In this document: piece by piece, positions 24,131-32,177 of the stretch
How the letters are laid out: the number at the start of each line of letters is the position of its first letter
How positions within the stretch are numbered: the stretch's first letter is position 1
Assembly (NCBI RefSeq): GCF_900018785.1
Contig: NZ_FCOY01000006.1
Coordinates: 186,001 to 250,000, forward strand
Length of the DNA stretch: 64,000 nt
Direction: 5' to 3'
Origin: Xanthomonas massiliensis
GTDB lineage: Bacteria > Pseudomonadota > Gammaproteobacteria > Xanthomonadales > Xanthomonadaceae
Made by a program: the position numbers and the translations under genes
Notes under the pieces: generated by a model
Seen by the model: the letters and a program-made list of their open reading frames with translations, nothing else
Databases searched by the model: none
What the model was told of the DNA's origin: nothing

Positions 24131-25320
24131 TCATCGATTCCCTGCTCGATACCGACCTGTACAAGTTCACGATGATGCAGGCCGTGCTGCACCAGTATCC
24201 CGGTGCCCAGGTCCAGTACCGCTTCCGCTGCCGTACCCCGGGCGTGGACCTGGCCTCGTGCCTGGACGAGATCAGCGACGAGATCGACGCGCTGTGTTCG
24301 CTGTACTTCCGCCCGGAGGAGCTGGACTACCTGCGCGGGCTGCGCTTCATCAAGCCCGACTTCGTCGATTTCCTCGGCCTGTTCCACCTGGACCGCAAGT
24401 ACGTGCGCCTGCAGGCCTCGGCCACTTCGCCCGGCGAGATCGAGCTGGAGATCGAGGGGCCGTGGCTGTACACGATCCTGTTCGAGGTGCCGCTGCTGGC
24501 GATCATCAGCGAGGTCTGGTTCCGCCGCCAGCCGCGCGACCTGCGCTCGCTGGAGGACGAGGGCCGGCGGCGCCTGTCGGCCAAGATCGCCCAGCTCAAG
24601 GACACCCACGGCTACGGCGATTGCCGCATCGCCGACTACGGCACCCGCCGGCGCTATTCCCGGCAGTGGCACGGCGAACTGCTGCTGACCCTGCAGCGCG
24701 AGCTGGGCGCGCAGTTCGTCGGCACCAGCAACGTGCATTTCGCGCGCCTGTACGGGATGACGCCGCTGGGCACGATGGCGCACGAGTGGCTGCAGGCCTT
24801 CCAGGCGCTGGGCCCGCGCCTGCGCGATTCGCAGGTCGCCGCGCTGGAGGCCTGGGCCAAGGAATATCGCGGCGACCTGGGCATCGCCCTGTCGGACGTG
24901 GTCGGGCTGAATGCGTTCCTGCAGGATTTCGACCTGTATTTCTGCAAGCTGTTCGACGGCATGCGCCACGACTCGGGCGACCCGTTCGAGTGGGGCGAGC
25001 GGATCCTGGCGCACCTGCGCGGCAACCGCGTGGACCCGCGCGGCAAGGTGCTGGTGTTCAGCGACGGCCTGGACATCGGCAAGGTGATGCAGCTGTACGC
25101 CCACTTCCGCACGCGCTGCCAGGTCGCCTTCGGCGTGGGCACCAACCTGACCAACGACCTGGGCCCGACGCCTCTGAACATCGTCATCAAGATGGTCCGC
25201 TGCAACGGCCAGCCGGTGGCCAAGCTCAGCGATTCGCCCGGCAAGAGCATGTGCGACGACCCCGGCTACCTGGCCTACCTGCGCCAGGTGTTCGGAGTGC
25301 CCGCGGGTGCGACCCACTGA
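24127..25320 (+). CDS. pncB: Nicotinate phosphoribosyltransferase
   Basis: Encodes 397 residues, the normal length. PncB joins nicotinate and PRPP to give nicotinate mononucleotide in NAD salvage. Family signatures include the start [48 protein letters not shown], then PLGTMAHEW with the histidine equivalent to the phosphorylated His of the Salmonella enzyme. [15 protein letters not shown] and [20 protein letters not shown] are also present. Its start overlaps the stop of the glycosyltransferase gene by four bases. A PnuC permease is encoded nearby on the other strand, which may or may not feed the same pathway. Confidence 0.97.
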   Translation: MIIDSLLDTDLYKFTMMQAVLHQYPGAQVQYRFRCRTPGVDLASCLDEISDEIDALCSLYFRPEELDYLRGLRFIKPDFVDFLGLFHLDRKYVRLQASATSPGEIELEIEGPWLYTILFEVPLLAIISEVWFRRQPRDLRSLEDEGRRRLSAKIAQLKDTHGYGDCRIADYGTRRRYSRQWHGELLLTLQRELGAQFVGTSNVHFARLYGMTPLGTMAHEWLQAFQALGPRLRDSQVAALEAWAKEYRGDLGIALSDVVGLNAFLQDFDLYFCKLFDGMRHDSGDPFEWGERILAHLRGNRVDPRGKVLVFSDGLDIGKVMQLYAHFRTRCQVAFGVGTNLTNDLGPTPLNIVIKMVRCNGQPVAKLSDSPGKSMCDDPGYLAYLRQVFGVPAGATH

Positions 25321-25338
25321 CGCGGCGCCCACGCCGCG
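25321..25338 (+). terminator. Short GC hairpin after pncB
   Basis: A 7-bp inverted repeat CGCGGCG / CGCCGCG with loop CCCA begins directly after the pncB stop. There is no T-run, so termination strength is uncertain. Confidence 0.35.
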
Positions 25339-25362
25339 ATGCGCAGGCGGTTGGGCTTTGTG

Positions 25363-25378
25363 TGCGATTTGCGTCACA
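25363..25378 (+). promoter_or_regulatory. CRP/Clp-type binding site upstream of the bcs operon
   Basis: TGCGATTTGCGTCACA matches the CRP/Clp consensus TGTGA-N6-TCACA at 9 of 10 defined positions. It lies 90 bp before the bcsD start codon. In Xanthomonas the CRP homologue Clp binds such sites and loses binding when c-di-GMP is high. BcsA in this operon has a c-di-GMP-binding PilZ domain, so the same signal could act on transcription and enzyme activity. No strong -35/-10 pair was identified downstream. Confidence 0.5.
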
Positions 25379-25468
25379 ATTTGCGGGCGATAACGCAGAT
25401 CGACAGTGCGCCGTGCGATTGGCGTGGTACTTGTTTGACCAGTCTCTTTGGAGGAGGGCGACGCGCCG

Positions 25469-25921
25469 ATGGGTCCCCAGGATGTGGTCGATGATCTGCG
25501 CAGGCGCGCCTGCTCGCCCCAGTGGCTGGGGTTCGTCCGCGCCATGGGCGAGGAGTTCGCCGGCGAGCTGGACGAGCGCGAGATGCTCGACCTGCTGGCC
25601 CGCATCGGCCTGCGCTTCGGGCGCGACCGTGTCCTGGGCGCATGCGCCACGCTGGCCGAGCTGGAACAGGCGGCCAACCGCCAATGGCAGGCGATCGGCT
25701 GGGGGCGCTGCAGCTTCGAGGAGGAGCCCGGCCGGGTCGGGATCGTGCACCTGGCCCCGCCGATCAATGTCGCCCTGGAGGGCGACTGGGCAGACGGATT
25801 CCTGCAGGGTGTCTACCAGGCCTGGTTCGAACAGCAGGGATTGCTCGCCGGACTGGCGGTGAAGGCGGTGCCGCCGCAATCGCGGGACATGCGCCGGTTC
25901 GTGCTGGCGCGCGGGGCCTGA
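25469..25921 (+). CDS. bcsD: Cellulose synthase accessory subunit BcsD
   Basis: Encodes 150 residues. The ATG at 25469 sits nine bases after a strong GGAGGAGGG ribosome site at 25451-25459. The sequence fits BcsD/AcsD: an N-terminal helical part (QWLGFVRAMGEEFAGELDER), the signature AANRQWQAIGWGRCSFEEEP, and the C-terminal part GDWADGFLQGVYQAWFEQQG. In Komagataeibacter BcsD forms a periplasmic octamer that guides glucan strands into crystalline ribbons; in other bacteria it is thought to align synthase complexes from the cytoplasm. First gene of the operon. Confidence 0.85.
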   Translation: MGPQDVVDDLRRRACSPQWLGFVRAMGEEFAGELDEREMLDLLARIGLRFGRDRVLGACATLAELEQAANRQWQAIGWGRCSFEEEPGRVGIVHLAPPINVALEGDWADGFLQGVYQAWFEQQGLLAGLAVKAVPPQSRDMRRFVLARGA

Positions 25922-25951
25922 GGCACCGCGCAACGACGAGGCAATCAGTTG

Positions 25952-26359
25952 ATGAGCGAAGACGACGACAAGCAAGTTCCCGCCCCCCAGGGCGACGACG
26001 ACATCCGCGGGCTGTTCTCCCGGTTCGGCGGCGTGGCGTCCACCTACCGCGATTTCTCGCGGGACCTGGGCCCCGGCCCGGCATCGCGGCTGCGCGCGGC
26101 GCCCGTCCCGCCGGCCGCGGACGAAGCGCCGGCCCGTCCGGCGCCGGCCGCGCCGGCGGGCGAGGGCGTGCGTCCCGCCGGCGCGGGAGTCCCGCCGCCG
26201 CCTGCGGTGCCGGTCCGTCCGCAGGAGCCGGAGGCGACCGCGGCGGCGCCTGCCGACGCCGCGTCCACGCCGCTGCAGGCATTGTTCCGCCGCCTGCTGC
26301 AGGCCGCGCCGCCCGTGGAGACTTCCTCGCCGCTGAGAAGGGTCCTGGGCAATCACTGA
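25952..26359 (+). CDS. bcsP: Cellulose biosynthesis protein BcsP
   Basis: Encodes 135 residues. The recognisable part is the short N-terminal motif DDIRGLFSRFGGVASTYRDF, which marks BcsP proteins of proteobacterial cellulose operons. The remainder is Pro/Ala-rich and probably disordered up to a small C-terminal helix (ASTPLQALFRRLLQAAPP). BcsP is poorly characterised; location and motif suggest a regulatory or polar-placement role for the synthase. A TTG one codon upstream in frame is an alternative start. It lies between bcsD and bcsA. Confidence 0.75.
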   Translation: MSEDDDKQVPAPQGDDDIRGLFSRFGGVASTYRDFSRDLGPGPASRLRAAPVPPAADEAPARPAPAAPAGEGVRPAGAGVPPPPAVPVRPQEPEATAAAPADAASTPLQALFRRLLQAAPPVETSSPLRRVLGNH

Positions 26360-26422
26360 CCTCGTCGTATCCGGGACGTCGTGCGTCCTGACTTGCGCCC
26401 TGCCGGACCCCGGAAACCCCTG

Positions 26423-28570
26423 ATGAGCCTCGCCACGCCCCCCCTGTCCAGCACGTCCCTGTCGATCCGCCTGGTCTCCTGGTCCCTGTGGCTGCTGGCG
26501 GCCATCCTGCTGGTGTTCGTGGTCGCCGTGCCGATGGACGTGCTCCAGCAGACCCTGTTCTCGCTGGCGCTGTTCATCGTCGCCCTGGTCCTGCGCCGGC
26601 GCGCCGGCAGGATCTCCGCGCTGGTGATGATGGCCATCTCGGTGGCGGTGTCCTCGCGCTACATCTGGTGGCGCCTGACCCAGACCGTCGGCGTGGGCAG
26701 CTTCGTCGACCTGACCCTCGGCCTGGGCCTGCTGGCGGCGGAGCTGTACGCGTTCCTGGTGCTGGTGCTGGGCTATTTCCAGGTGCTGTGGCCGCTGCGG
26801 CGCAGCCCGCTGCCGCTGCCGCAGGACCAGGCGCAATGGCCCTCGGTGGACGTGTTCATCCCCACCTACAACGAGCCGCTGTCGGTGGTGCGCGACACCG
26901 TGCTGGCGGCCACCGTGATCGACTGGCCGGCCGACAAGATCAACGTCTACGTGCTCGACGACGGCCGCCGCGACGAGTTCCGCGAGTTCTGCGAGCAGGC
27001 CGGGGTGAACTACCTGACCCGCAGCGACAACGCTGGCGCCAAGGCGGGCAACATCAACGCCGCGCTCAAGCGCACCGGCGGCGAGTACGTGGCGATCTTC
27101 GATTGCGACCACATCCCGACGCGCTCGTTCCTGCAGGTGACCATGGGCTGGTTCCTGCGCGACCCGAAGCTGGCGGTGATGCAGATGCCGCACTACTTCT
27201 TCTCGCCGGACCCGTTCGAGCGCAACCTGGGCACCTACCGGCGCGTGCCCAACGAGGGCGAGCTGTTCTACGGCCTGCTGCAGGATGGCAACGACCAGTG
27301 GAACGCGACCTTCTTCTGCGGCTCGTGCGCGGTGATCCGGCGCGCGCCGCTGGCCGAGATCGGCGGCGTGGCCACCGACACGGTCACCGAGGATGCGCAC
27401 ACCGCGCTCAAGCTGCACCGCGCCGGCTACCGCAGCGGCTACATCGCCATCCCGCAGGCCGCCGGGCTGGCCACCGAGAGCCTGTCCGCGCACGTGGCCC
27501 AGCGCATCCGCTGGGCGCGCGGCATGGCGCAGATCTTCCGCGTGGACAATCCGCTGGGCGGGCGCGGCCTGCGCCTGTCGCAGCGGCTGTGCTACTTCAA
27601 CGCGATGCTGCACTTCTTCTACGGCCTGCCGCGCATCGTCTACCTGACCGCGCCGCTGGCCTACCTGTTCTTCGGCGCCCACGTGATCCATGCCTCGGCC
27701 CTGATGATCGTCGCCTATGCGTTCCCGCACGTGCTGCAGGCGGGCGTCACCAACCTGCGCATGCAGGGCAAGTTCCGCCATCCGCTGTGGAACGAGGTCT
27801 ACGAGACCACCCTGGCCTGGTACATCCTGCGCCCGACCTGGATGGCGCTGCTCAACCCGCGCCTGGGCAAGTTCAACGTGACGCCCAAGGGCGGCCTGGT
27901 GGAGCGCGGCTACTTCGATGCGCAGATCGCCCGGCCCTACCTGCTGCTGATGGTGCTGAACCTGGCCGGCATCGCCGCCGGCATCCTGCGCCTGCTGGCG
28001 CCGGAAAGCGTGGGCGAGGTGCAGACGGTCTGGTTCAACCTGGCCTGGACCCTGTACAACGTGCTGATCCTGGGCGCGACCATCGCCACCGCCAGCGAAC
28101 ATCGCCAGGTGCGCAAGACGCCGCGGGTGCCGCTGGACATCCCGGTCGTCCTCTATGCCGGCGACGGGCAAGCGGTGGATTGCCGCACCGTCGATTTCTC
28201 CTCGGGCGGCATGGGCGTGTCGGTCGCCGCGCCGGCGGCGCTGGCCGAAGGCCAGGCGCTGGAAGTGGGGCTGACCCACCGCGGCATCGAGCGACGCCTG
28301 CCGGCCGTGGTCCGCCGCCGCAGCGGCACCGAGCTGGGGCTGAAGTTCGGCGAGCTGGACGTCGACCAGCAGCGCTGGCTGGTGGCCTCCACGTTCGCGC
28401 GGGCGGACGTGTGGGTGTCGCTGTGGGGCGTGCACGAGAAGGAATCCTTCTGGCGCGCGCTCGGCGATGTCGCCGCGACCAGTCTGCGCGGCTTCCATCG
28501 CCTCGGCCGCCACATCGCCGAGAGCGTTGGCGGCGGCTACGCCGGTACCGGACGGGGAAAGGCATCGTGA
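26423..28570 (+). CDS. bcsA: Cellulose synthase catalytic subunit BcsA (UDP-forming)
   Basis: Encodes 715 residues. N-terminal membrane helices precede the GT2 domain with the processive-synthase signature D,D,D,QxxRW: VLDDGRRDEF, FDCDHIPTR, VTEDAHTALK and QRIRWARGMAQ, plus the FFCGSCAVIRR gating region. More membrane helices follow (YLTAPLAYLFFGAHVIHASA and later). The C-terminal PilZ domain has the RQVRKTPR arginine linker and DFSSGGMG, the two c-di-GMP-contacting motifs. It polymerises UDP-glucose to beta-1,4-glucan and threads it across the inner membrane, activated by c-di-GMP. It overlaps bcsB (GTGA). Confidence 0.97.
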   Translation: MSLATPPLSSTSLSIRLVSWSLWLLAAILLVFVVAVPMDVLQQTLFSLALFIVALVLRRRAGRISALVMMAISVAVSSRYIWWRLTQTVGVGSFVDLTLGLGLLAAELYAFLVLVLGYFQVLWPLRRSPLPLPQDQAQWPSVDVFIPTYNEPLSVVRDTVLAATVIDWPADKINVYVLDDGRRDEFREFCEQAGVNYLTRSDNAGAKAGNINAALKRTGGEYVAIFDCDHIPTRSFLQVTMGWFLRDPKLAVMQMPHYFFSPDPFERNLGTYRRVPNEGELFYGLLQDGNDQWNATFFCGSCAVIRRAPLAEIGGVATDTVTEDAHTALKLHRAGYRSGYIAIPQAAGLATESLSAHVAQRIRWARGMAQIFRVDNPLGGRGLRLSQRLCYFNAMLHFFYGLPRIVYLTAPLAYLFFGAHVIHASALMIVAYAFPHVLQAGVTNLRMQGKFRHPLWNEVYETTLAWYILRPTWMALLNPRLGKFNVTPKGGLVERGYFDAQIARPYLLLMVLNLAGIAAGILRLLAPESVGEVQTVWFNLAWTLYNVLILGATIATASEHRQVRKTPRVPLDIPVVLYAGDGQAVDCRTVDFSSGGMGVSVAAPAALAEGQALEVGLTHRGIERRLPAVVRRRSGTELGLKFGELDVDQQRWLVASTFARADVWVSLWGVHEKESFWRALGDVAATSLRGFHRLGRHIAESVGGGYAGTGRGKAS

Positions 28571-30924
28571 ACCAAGTGTCCCGCTCATCGAACAGGGAAT
28601 CGCGTCCCATGCGTGTGCTCGTGGCCGGCCTGGCCTGTCTCGTCGCTTCCGTCGCCGGCCTGGCCCATGCCCAGGACGGTGCCGTCCCGGTCATCGCCGG
28701 CCAGCCCATCGTGCCGGTGGCCCAGGCGCCTGCGGCGGAGGCCGGGACGGTGTCCTCGCGCACCGTCACGTTGCGCCAGCTCGGCATGAACTACGAGGCC
28801 ACCTTGCGCGGCCTGGAGAGCGGCGTGGGCGTGCCCTTCAGCGTGCGTCTGGACGAGTTGGTCCAGGGCGCGACCCTGCACCTGGAATACAGCTATTCCC
28901 CGGCGCTGCTGCCGGACCTGTCGCACCTGAAGGTGACGGTCAACGGCGTCACCGTGGCCACCCTGCCGACCCCGCGCGAAACCGCCGGGCAGCGGCTGAA
29001 GGCGGACGTGCCGATCAACCCGGTGCTGGTCAGCGCCTACAACCAGCTCGACGTGCAGCTGATCGGCCACTACTCGCGCGAATGCGAGGACCCGGACCAC
29101 ACCAGCCTGTGGGCCAACATCGACACCGCCAGCAGCCTGACCCTGGACACCCTGCCGCTGCCGCTGGCCGACGACCTGGCGCTGCTGCCGGCGCCGTTCT
29201 TCGATCCGCGCGACACGCGCCACCTGAGCCTGCCGGTGTTCTTCCCGCAGCACCCGGACATGCGCACGGTGCGCGCGGCCGGCATCGTCACCTCCTGGCT
29301 GGGGGCACTGGCCGGCTATCGCGGCGCCGCCTTCCCGGTGGCCATCGGCCTGCTGCCGGCCTCGGGCAACGCCGTGGTGTTCGCCACGCCGGCGACGCTG
29401 CCGGCCGCGCTCGCCGGCCAGCTGCCGTCGCTGGCCAGCACCCTGGCCGGGCCCACCATCGCGGTCGCGCCCAATCCCAACGACCATGCCGGCAAGCTGC
29501 TGCTGGTGCTGGGACGCACGCCGGACGAACTGGTCGCCGCCGCCACCGCGCTGGCGCTGCGCACGCCGATGAGCGGTACGCGCGCGCTGGTTTCGCGGCT
29601 GGACGAGCCGGCCAGGCGCCGCCCCTACGATGCGCCGAACTGGGTGCCCGGCACGCATCCGGTGCATTTCCGCGACCTGCTTTCCGAGGGCAGCCGGCTG
29701 AGCGTGAGCGGCTACCACCCGGACGTGATCCGGCTCGGCCTGCGGCTGCCGCCCGACCTGTTCACCTGGCGCCGCGACGGCATCCCGATGACGCTCAAGT
29801 ACCGCTACACGGTACCCGGGCAGGAGAACCAGTCCGCGCTCAACCTCAGCGTCAACGACACCTTCGTGGCGACCCTGCCGCTGAACGGGCGTCCCTATGC
29901 CAACTCGCTGCCGCTGCAGTGGTGGAACCAGTTGTCCTCGCCGCGCGGGCGCATGCCGGTGGAGCAACGGTTGACCCTGCCGACCGGGGCGTTCTCGCCC
30001 GACAGCCAGCTGCGCTTCCATTTCTTCTTCGACCGGCCGCGCGCGCAGGAGTGCAAGAACACCTTCCCCGACGTGTCCGGTGCCATCGACGCCGATTCGA
30101 CGATCGACCTGAGCAGCTTCCACCATTACATGGCCATGCCCAACCTGGCGGCCTTCGCCAACGCCGGCTACCCGTTCACGCGCCTGGCCGACCTGGCGGA
30201 CACGACCGTGGTGATGCCCGACGGCTATAACGATTCGGACGTGGCCAACGTGCTGTGGGCGATGGGCCGGATGGGCGCGGCCACGGGCTATCCCGCGTTG
30301 CGGGTGGAGGTCGTGGCGGCGGCGGACGTCGGCGCCCATGCCGACAGCGACCTGCTGGTATTCGGCTCGCGCGACGCGCAGCCGTTGCTGCGCCAGTGGA
30401 GCGATCGCCTGCCGCTGGGCGGCGACGACCGGGCGCGCCGGTTCAGCCTGAGCGACTGGCTGCTCGAGCGCTTCCCCGGCTTCCTGTCCTTCGATGCCCG
30501 CCGCACCGACCTGCCGACCCTGGCCGACGTGTCGGTGACGCCCGGGCCGGGCGACGTGGTGCTGATGGGCTTCGAGTCGCCGCTGGCCGCGCACCGCAGC
30601 GTGGTCGCGGTGATGGCCAACCAGGCCGAAAACGTCGGCGCCCTGGCCGTCGCGCTCGACGACCCGGACCAGCTCAAGCAGGTGCAGGGCAGCCTGGTGC
30701 TGCTGCGCGACGGCAAGATCACCTCGGTGGCGGGCAACCAGACCTACTATGTGGGGCATCTGCCCTGGCCGACCTGGCTGCGCTGGTACTTCTCCCAGCA
30801 TCCGCTGTGGCTGGCCCTGGGCGTGGTGTTGCTGTGCCTGCTGCTCGCCCTGGGCGCGCGCTTCGTGCTGCTGCGGCACTCGCGCGCGCGGATGCTGTCC
30901 GGAGAGGGAGACGAACGGCCATGA
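28567..30924 (+). CDS. bcsB: Cellulose synthase periplasmic subunit BcsB
   Basis: Encodes 785 residues from a GTG overlapping the bcsA stop; an ATG at 28609 gives a cleaner signal peptide (VLVAGLACLVASVAGLAHA) and may be the true start. The periplasmic body carries two carbohydrate-binding-like and two flavodoxin-like repeats with BcsB signatures (QLIGHYSRECEDPDHTSLWA, FFDPRDTRHLSLPVFF, HFFFDRPRAQECKNTF, AMPNLAAFANAGYPFTRLAD). A C-terminal membrane anchor (PLWLALGVVLLCLLLALGAR) docks it to BcsA. It guides the glucan through the periplasm and is required for BcsA activity. It overlaps bcsZ (ATGA). Confidence 0.95.
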   Translation: MNQVSRSSNRESRPMRVLVAGLACLVASVAGLAHAQDGAVPVIAGQPIVPVAQAPAAEAGTVSSRTVTLRQLGMNYEATLRGLESGVGVPFSVRLDELVQGATLHLEYSYSPALLPDLSHLKVTVNGVTVATLPTPRETAGQRLKADVPINPVLVSAYNQLDVQLIGHYSRECEDPDHTSLWANIDTASSLTLDTLPLPLADDLALLPAPFFDPRDTRHLSLPVFFPQHPDMRTVRAAGIVTSWLGALAGYRGAAFPVAIGLLPASGNAVVFATPATLPAALAGQLPSLASTLAGPTIAVAPNPNDHAGKLLLVLGRTPDELVAAATALALRTPMSGTRALVSRLDEPARRRPYDAPNWVPGTHPVHFRDLLSEGSRLSVSGYHPDVIRLGLRLPPDLFTWRRDGIPMTLKYRYTVPGQENQSALNLSVNDTFVATLPLNGRPYANSLPLQWWNQLSSPRGRMPVEQRLTLPTGAFSPDSQLRFHFFFDRPRAQECKNTFPDVSGAIDADSTIDLSSFHHYMAMPNLAAFANAGYPFTRLADLADTTVVMPDGYNDSDVANVLWAMGRMGAATGYPALRVEVVAAADVGAHADSDLLVFGSRDAQPLLRQWSDRLPLGGDDRARRFSLSDWLLERFPGFLSFDARRTDLPTLADVSVTPGPGDVVLMGFESPLAAHRSVVAVMANQAENVGALAVALDDPDQLKQVQGSLVLLRDGKITSVAGNQTYYVGHLPWPTWLRWYFSQHPLWLALGVVLLCLLLALGARFVLLRHSRARMLSGEGDERP

Positions 30925-32177
30925 GCCAGGACGCGATGCGTACAGCGATGCCCGCCGGCCGCCGCCGCGTGCTGTGGATGCTCGGCGGGCTGGGCCTGCT
31001 GCCGCTGCTGGACGCCTGCGCCTTCTCCGGCGAGGACGCCGATGCCGAGGACGCGCCCGCGGCGGCGGCATCCAGGCCGGTGGCGGCCCCCGCTGCCGGC
31101 ATGGGCCCCAAGCCGGCCTGCCGCGACTGGCCGGAATGGCGTTCCTTCGTCGCCCGCCATGTCCAGGACGACGGCCGCGTCGTGGACCTCGCCACGCCCG
31201 ACAAGCGTTCCACCTCCGAGGGCCAGGCCTATGCGATGTTCTTCGCGCTGCTGGCCAACGACGCGGTCCTGTTCGAGAAGGTGCTCGACTGGTCGCGCCA
31301 CAATCTCAGCGGGGGGCGGCCGGACCAGAACCTGCCGGCGTGGCTGTGGGGGCAGAACGCGGCGGGCCAGTGGGGCGTGCTCGACGCCAACAGCGCCTCC
31401 GATGCCGACCTGTGGGAAGCCTATGCCCTGGTCGAGGCCGGCAGGCTGTGGCATCGCCCGGGCTACAGCCATGCCGGCCTGCAGAAGCTGGCCCTGGTCC
31501 GTGCGCGCGAGACCGCCGAGCTGCCAGGGCTGGGGCGGATGGTGCTGCCCGGCGCGGCCGGCTTCGTGGATGGGCCGCATGCCACGCTCAACCCCAGCTA
31601 CCTGCCGCTGCCGCTGCTGCGCCGCTTCGCCGCGGTCGATCCGCAGGGCGGTTGGGCCGGGGTGGCCACGCGCGCCGCGCGCATGATCCACGACAGCGCA
31701 CCGGTAGGCTTCGTCCCGGACTGGACGCTGTGGGACGGCAAGGCCTTCGTGAACGACCCGGCGCACGGCGCCATGGGCAGCTACGACGCCATCCGCGTCT
31801 ACCTGTGGGCGGGGATGACCGCCGCGGCCGACCCGTTGCGCGCGGGCCTGCTGGCGGCCCTGTCCGGACCGCAGCAGATGCTCAAGTCGCAGGGCTACCT
31901 GGCCGAGAAGGTGGACACCCGCAACGGCGCCGGCAGCGGGCGCGCGCCGGCCGGCTTCGCCGCCGCGCTGCTGCCGTACCTGGATGCCCTCGGCGAGGGC
32001 GCGCTGCTGGCCTCGCAACGCAATGCCCTTCCCAGCGGCAGCGCCGCCGAGGCGCTGCCGTACTACGAGCGCGCCCTGGTGCTGTTCGGCAAGGGCTGGA
32101 GCGAGGGGCGCTACCGATTTTCCACCGACGGGCAATTGCTGCCCGCCTGGAGAGATGCATGTTCCGCGACAAGCTGA
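30921..32177 (+). CDS. bcsZ: Periplasmic endo-1,4-beta-glucanase BcsZ (GH8)
   Basis: Encodes 418 residues. An N-terminal twin-arginine-like/hydrophobic signal (GRRRVLWMLGGLGLLPLLDA) runs into a Cys, so lipidation is possible though the lipobox is imperfect. GH8 signatures are present: TSEGQAYAMFFALLANDAVL with the catalytic Glu, DANSASDADLWEAYALVEAG with the catalytic Asp, and LNPSYLPLPLLRRF. BcsZ trims misaligned glucan in the periplasm and is needed for proper fibre assembly. The gene overlaps bcsB by 4 bp and bcsC by 19 bp. Confidence 0.95.
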   Translation: MSQDAMRTAMPAGRRRVLWMLGGLGLLPLLDACAFSGEDADAEDAPAAAASRPVAAPAAGMGPKPACRDWPEWRSFVARHVQDDGRVVDLATPDKRSTSEGQAYAMFFALLANDAVLFEKVLDWSRHNLSGGRPDQNLPAWLWGQNAAGQWGVLDANSASDADLWEAYALVEAGRLWHRPGYSHAGLQKLALVRARETAELPGLGRMVLPGAAGFVDGPHATLNPSYLPLPLLRRFAAVDPQGGWAGVATRAARMIHDSAPVGFVPDWTLWDGKAFVNDPAHGAMGSYDAIRVYLWAGMTAAADPLRAGLLAALSGPQQMLKSQGYLAEKVDTRNGAGSGRAPAGFAAALLPYLDALGEGALLASQRNALPSGSAAEALPYYERALVLFGKGWSEGRYRFSTDGQLLPAWRDACSATS

